This document shows, one piece after another, positions 61,371 to 64,000 of a DNA stretch of 64,000 bases. The notes under the pieces are model-generated. The model saw only the letters and a list, made by a program, of their open reading frames with translations, did no database searches and was not told the DNA's origin. Location: positions 2,666,001 through 2,730,000 of the forward strand of contig NZ_LOAJ01000001.1 in the NCBI RefSeq assembly GCF_001542905.1, in the 5' to 3' direction. Source of the stretch: Halorubrum aethiopicum (lineage in GTDB: Archaea > Halobacteriota > Halobacteria > Halobacteriales > Haloferacaceae). A program made the position numbers and the translations under genes. Position 1 is the first letter of the stretch. Each line of letters begins with the position of its first letter.

Positions 61371-63352
61371 CGGAGCGCAAGGAGTTCCGCGACCTGGCCG
61401 AGCCCGACGCCGCCCGCGACGCCATCGCGTCGCTGGACCTCTCTCCGGAGCCGGAGTCCGTCCCCCTGAGCGAGGCCCGCGGGCGGGTGCTCGCCGAGCG
61501 GGTCGACGCCGGGATCGACGTCCCCGGGTTCGACCGCGCGTCGATGGACGGCTACGCCGTCCGCGCCCGCGACACGTTCGGGGCCGACGAGGCCGACCCG
61601 GTCGAGCTGGATCTCGTCGGCGGGGTTCACGCCGGGGAGACCCCGGAGGTGACGGTCGACCCCGGCACCTGCGCGGAGGTGTCGACCGGGGCGGTGATGC
61701 CGGACGGCGCGGACGCGGTGGTGATGGTCGAGCGCACCGACGAGCGGCCGGCGAAAGGGGACGAATCGGACCGGATCGCGTTCCGCACGTCGGTCGCGCC
61801 GGGCGACCACGTGATGGCCGCGGGCGCGGACATCGCCGCAGGAGCCCGGGCGCTCGGGCCGGGAACCCGGCTGACGCCCCGCGAGATCGGGCTGCTCTCG
61901 GCGCTCGGCGTCGACGAGGTCCCCGTCCGCGGACGACCCACGGTCGGGATCGTCTCCACCGGCGACGAGCTGGTCCGCCCCGGCGACGACCTCGACCCCT
62001 CCCGCGGCGAGATATACGACGTGAACTCGACGACGATCGCGGCGGGGGTGACGGAGGCAGGCGGCGAGCCCGTCCTCTACCCCCACGCCGGCGACGACTA
62101 CGCGGAGATGGAGCGGCTGCTCCGGGAGGCAGCCGACGAGTGCGACCTGGTGCTCTCGTCGGGGTCGACCTCCGCGAGCGCGGTCGACGTGATCTACCGC
62201 GTGATCGAGGAGCGCGGCGACCTCCTCCTCCACGGCGTCGCCGTCAAGCCCGGCAAGCCGATGCTGATCGGGCGGCTCGACCGCGCCGACGGCGGCGAGT
62301 CCGCCTACGTCGGGCTCCCCGGCTATCCCGTCTCGGCGCTGACGATCTTCCGGACGTTCGTCGCGCCGGCGGTCCGCGAGGCCGCCGGGCTCCCGGAGCC
62401 GCGAACCGCGACCGTCGAGGGACGGATGGCCGTCCGCGAGCGCTACGCCGAGGGGCGGCTCCGGCTGATGCCGGTCGGCTTACTCGATCTGGGCGACGCC
62501 GGCGCGGCCGACAGGAGGGTCGCGGACGAGGCGGCCGCGGACGGGCCGGCGGGGGACTCGACGGCCCCCATCGTCTACCCGGTCGACAAGGGCTCCGGCG
62601 CGACGACGAGCCTCGTCGAGGCCGACGGCGTCGTCGCCGTCGACCCGGACACCGAGTATCTGGAAGCGGGCGAACCCGTCACGGTTCAACTGTTCTCGCC
62701 GGACGTCCGCCCGCCGACCCTGCTCGGCGTCGGCGAGGACGATCCGGCGGTCAACCGACTGCTCGACCGGCTCGCGAACCCGCGGTACCTCCCGGTGGGC
62801 TCCCGCGAGGGCTACCGGCGACTCCGCGACGGCGTCCCGGACGTCGCCGTCGTCGCCGGCCCGACCGACCGGGACGTCGACGACGTCGTCCTCGGCGGGT
62901 GGGACCGCGAGTGGGGCCTCGTCGTGCCCGACGCGAACCCGGAGGGCGTCGAGGGGCTCGTGGACCTCGTCGACCGCGACCTCCGGTTCGTCAACCGGCC
63001 GACCGGCACGGGGCTCCGCCGGAGCCTCGACGACGCGCTGGCGGAGCTGGCCGACGAGCGCTCGGCCGCCAGGGCCGATCTGACCGAGCGGATCGACGGC
63101 TACGGGCTGACGCTCCGGGCGTTCGAGAGCCCGGTCCGGCGGGTGCTCGCGGGCGACGCCGACGTCGGCGTGGGACTCCGGGAGACCGCCGAGCGGCTGG
63201 GCTGTGCGTTCGTTCCGCTCGGCGACCAGCGGGTCGCCGTCCGCGCGGCGGCCGACCGCGTCGACCGCGAGTCTGTCGCGTCGCTCGCGGCGGAACTCGA
63301 CGGCGACGGGATCGATCGGCTGCTCGCGGGGCTCGCGGGCTACTCGGCCTGA
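61367..63352 (+). CDS. moeA: MoeA paralogue fused to a periplasmic-binding-protein-like domain
   Basis: 661 residues. Residues ~1-410 repeat the MoeA fold (PGFDRASMDGYAVRARDTFG, GAVMPDGADAVVMVERTD, SSGSTSASAVDVIYRVI, GLPGYPVSALTIFRTF). In the sulfur-like loop it has SSGSTSASAVD instead of GGSSVGERD of the first copy. Residues ~430-661 resemble a type-2 PBP/LysR ligand domain (LVVPDANPEGVEGLVDL, RFVNRPTGTGLRRSLDD). In haloarchaea this fusion is thought to bind molybdate or tungstate. Co-translated with the first moeA. Confidence 0.92.
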   Translation: MTERKEFRDLAEPDAARDAIASLDLSPEPESVPLSEARGRVLAERVDAGIDVPGFDRASMDGYAVRARDTFGADEADPVELDLVGGVHAGETPEVTVDPGTCAEVSTGAVMPDGADAVVMVERTDERPAKGDESDRIAFRTSVAPGDHVMAAGADIAAGARALGPGTRLTPREIGLLSALGVDEVPVRGRPTVGIVSTGDELVRPGDDLDPSRGEIYDVNSTTIAAGVTEAGGEPVLYPHAGDDYAEMERLLREAADECDLVLSSGSTSASAVDVIYRVIEERGDLLLHGVAVKPGKPMLIGRLDRADGGESAYVGLPGYPVSALTIFRTFVAPAVREAAGLPEPRTATVEGRMAVRERYAEGRLRLMPVGLLDLGDAGAADRRVADEAAADGPAGDSTAPIVYPVDKGSGATTSLVEADGVVAVDPDTEYLEAGEPVTVQLFSPDVRPPTLLGVGEDDPAVNRLLDRLANPRYLPVGSREGYRRLRDGVPDVAVVAGPTDRDVDDVVLGGWDREWGLVVPDANPEGVEGLVDLVDRDLRFVNRPTGTGLRRSLDDALAELADERSAARADLTERIDGYGLTLRAFESPVRRVLAGDADVGVGLRETAERLGCAFVPLGDQRVAVRAAADRVDRESVASLAAELDGDGIDRLLAGLAGYSA

Positions 63353-63375
63353 CGGGACGGCGAAAGACTCCCGAC

Positions 63376-64000
63376 TCAGTCCCGAACGATCCGCTCCTCG
63401 CCGTCCTCGACGACGACGTCGAGGCCGTGCTCGTGGACGAACGCGGCGGTGTAGTCGGGGACGATCCGCTCGGCGGAGAAGCGCGCCCGCAGCAGCGGGA
63501 CCGTGTCGAGGAGGTCAGCGCGGGTCTCGAGGGATGGAAGCGACCCGACGAACTCCACGTCGAGCCCGGCGTCGCGTCCGCGGGCGGCGAGCGTCGGGAG
63601 CGTGGGGGCGTCGAACGCGCCCTCGAAGTCGATCGGCTCGGCGAAGCCGGCGTAGTACGCCCGGCCGCGGGTCGAGGGGCCGATCACGACCTCGTTCGTC
63701 CGGAGCTTCATCGCCGCGGAGTCGACGACCGTCCGCGAGAGCAGCGGCGCGGTCGGCGTCACGACCGCGACCGAATCGGCGTTCTCCTCGCGCAGCAGGT
63801 GCGTGACGGTGTTGCCGGCGCGCGCGCCGAACGACGAGCCGACCTGCCGCTCGAACCGGACGTCGCCGGTCCCGCCGAGCGTGTCGGCGACGATCGTGCG
63901 GAGCTCGGCCTCCGGCGGCGTGTCGGTCCGGTGCGGTTCGGGGATCGCTTCCTCGTCGGGGTAGTTGACGAGCAGGTCGCCGCCGGAGCGGTCGACGGCG
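63376..64000 (-). CDS. DUF2064/TIGR04282-like glycosyltransferase, N-terminus outside window
   Basis: At least 208 residues on the minus strand, continuing past 64000 at its 5' end. Visible: VNYPDEEAIPEPHRTDTPPE, ERQVGSSFGARAGNTVTHL, VAVVTPTAPLLSR, then VVIGPSTRGRAYYAGFAEP and FVGSLPSLETRADLLDTVP, following the order of DUF2064 proteins (GPxxxGxYY and late DL). Probably a nucleotide-sugar transferase fold; substrate unknown. Convergent with the moeA pair. Confidence 0.75.
   Translation of the reverse strand, partial: AVDRSGGDLLVNYPDEEAIPEPHRTDTPPEAELRTIVADTLGGTGDVRFERQVGSSFGARAGNTVTHLLREENADSVAVVTPTAPLLSRTVVDSAAMKLRTNEVVIGPSTRGRAYYAGFAEPIDFEGAFDAPTLPTLAARGRDAGLDVEFVGSLPSLETRADLLDTVPLLRARFSAERIVPDYTAAFVHEHGLDVVVEDGEERIVRD

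Overview
The window is chromosomal DNA of a halophilic archaeon (class Halobacteria). The evidence is very high G+C, strongly acidic proteins with long Asp/Glu tails, an archaeal S2 protein, an elongator tRNA-Met with an intron, haloarchaeal twin-arginine lipoproteins, Pus10, an isopentenyl phosphate kinase, and TATA-like boxes only about 25-31 bases upstream of many start codons, as expected for leaderless transcripts. Gene content and style resemble Halorubrum and relatives; the genus is an inference.

Layout. 1-1311: end of enolase and ribosomal protein S2. 1382-3107: a short MscS-like channel and a coiled-coil protein on the minus strand. 3315-10182: a phosphate uptake operon, pstS-pstC-pstA-pstB-phoU plus a second PhoU fused to an AbrB-type domain. 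10281-12082: mevalonate kinase and isopentenyl phosphate kinase (alternative mevalonate route to archaeal lipids). 12107-16685: response regulator, Mrp/NBP35 ATPase with a small partner, tRNA-Thr, GNAT acetyltransferase, a frameshifted CBS/zinc-ribbon gene, uridine kinase. 16749-22578: Lrp regulator, carA, surE, glutamyl-tRNA synthetase. 22640-28191: CPBP protease, 7Fe ferredoxin, GlmM-like mutase, GlmU-like nucleotidyltransferase, a DUF457-like membrane protein and a sugar epimerase. 28304-32565: intron-containing tRNA-Met, haloarchaeal unknowns, pus10, a Usp protein. 32701-36804: trpDFEG operon with two TGTACA boxes in its promoter. 36853-42267: amidohydrolase, two Usp proteins, cyclophilin, truA, an autoregulated-looking winged-helix protein. 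42568-48183: nadE, an M28 peptidase, tRNA-Gly with decayed copies of its 3' end, a KaiC-like ATPase with DPFG repeats, NAD kinase. 48329-54165: membrane proteins, a frameshifted DUF4382 lipoprotein, an EVE-like protein, pterin dehydratase, a BtpA-family protein. 54722-57603: a compact five-gene minus-strand operon ending in a deaminase and a PfkB kinase. 57788-64000: small unknowns, a PHP phosphoesterase, two tandem moeA genes (the second with a C-terminal binding-protein domain) and a truncated DUF2064-like gene.

The most striking feature is a family of five dispersed intergenic elements (17311-17660, 39131-39500, 45573-45815, 49684-50090, 54246-54650; three on plus, two on minus). They share an invariant 19-base block and other conserved blocks, separated by hairpins whose sequences differ between copies while base pairing is kept, including one stem replaced on both sides in one copy. 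This looks like a multicopy structured RNA or a mobile element carrying one. No transposase, integrase or CRISPR array was seen in the window.
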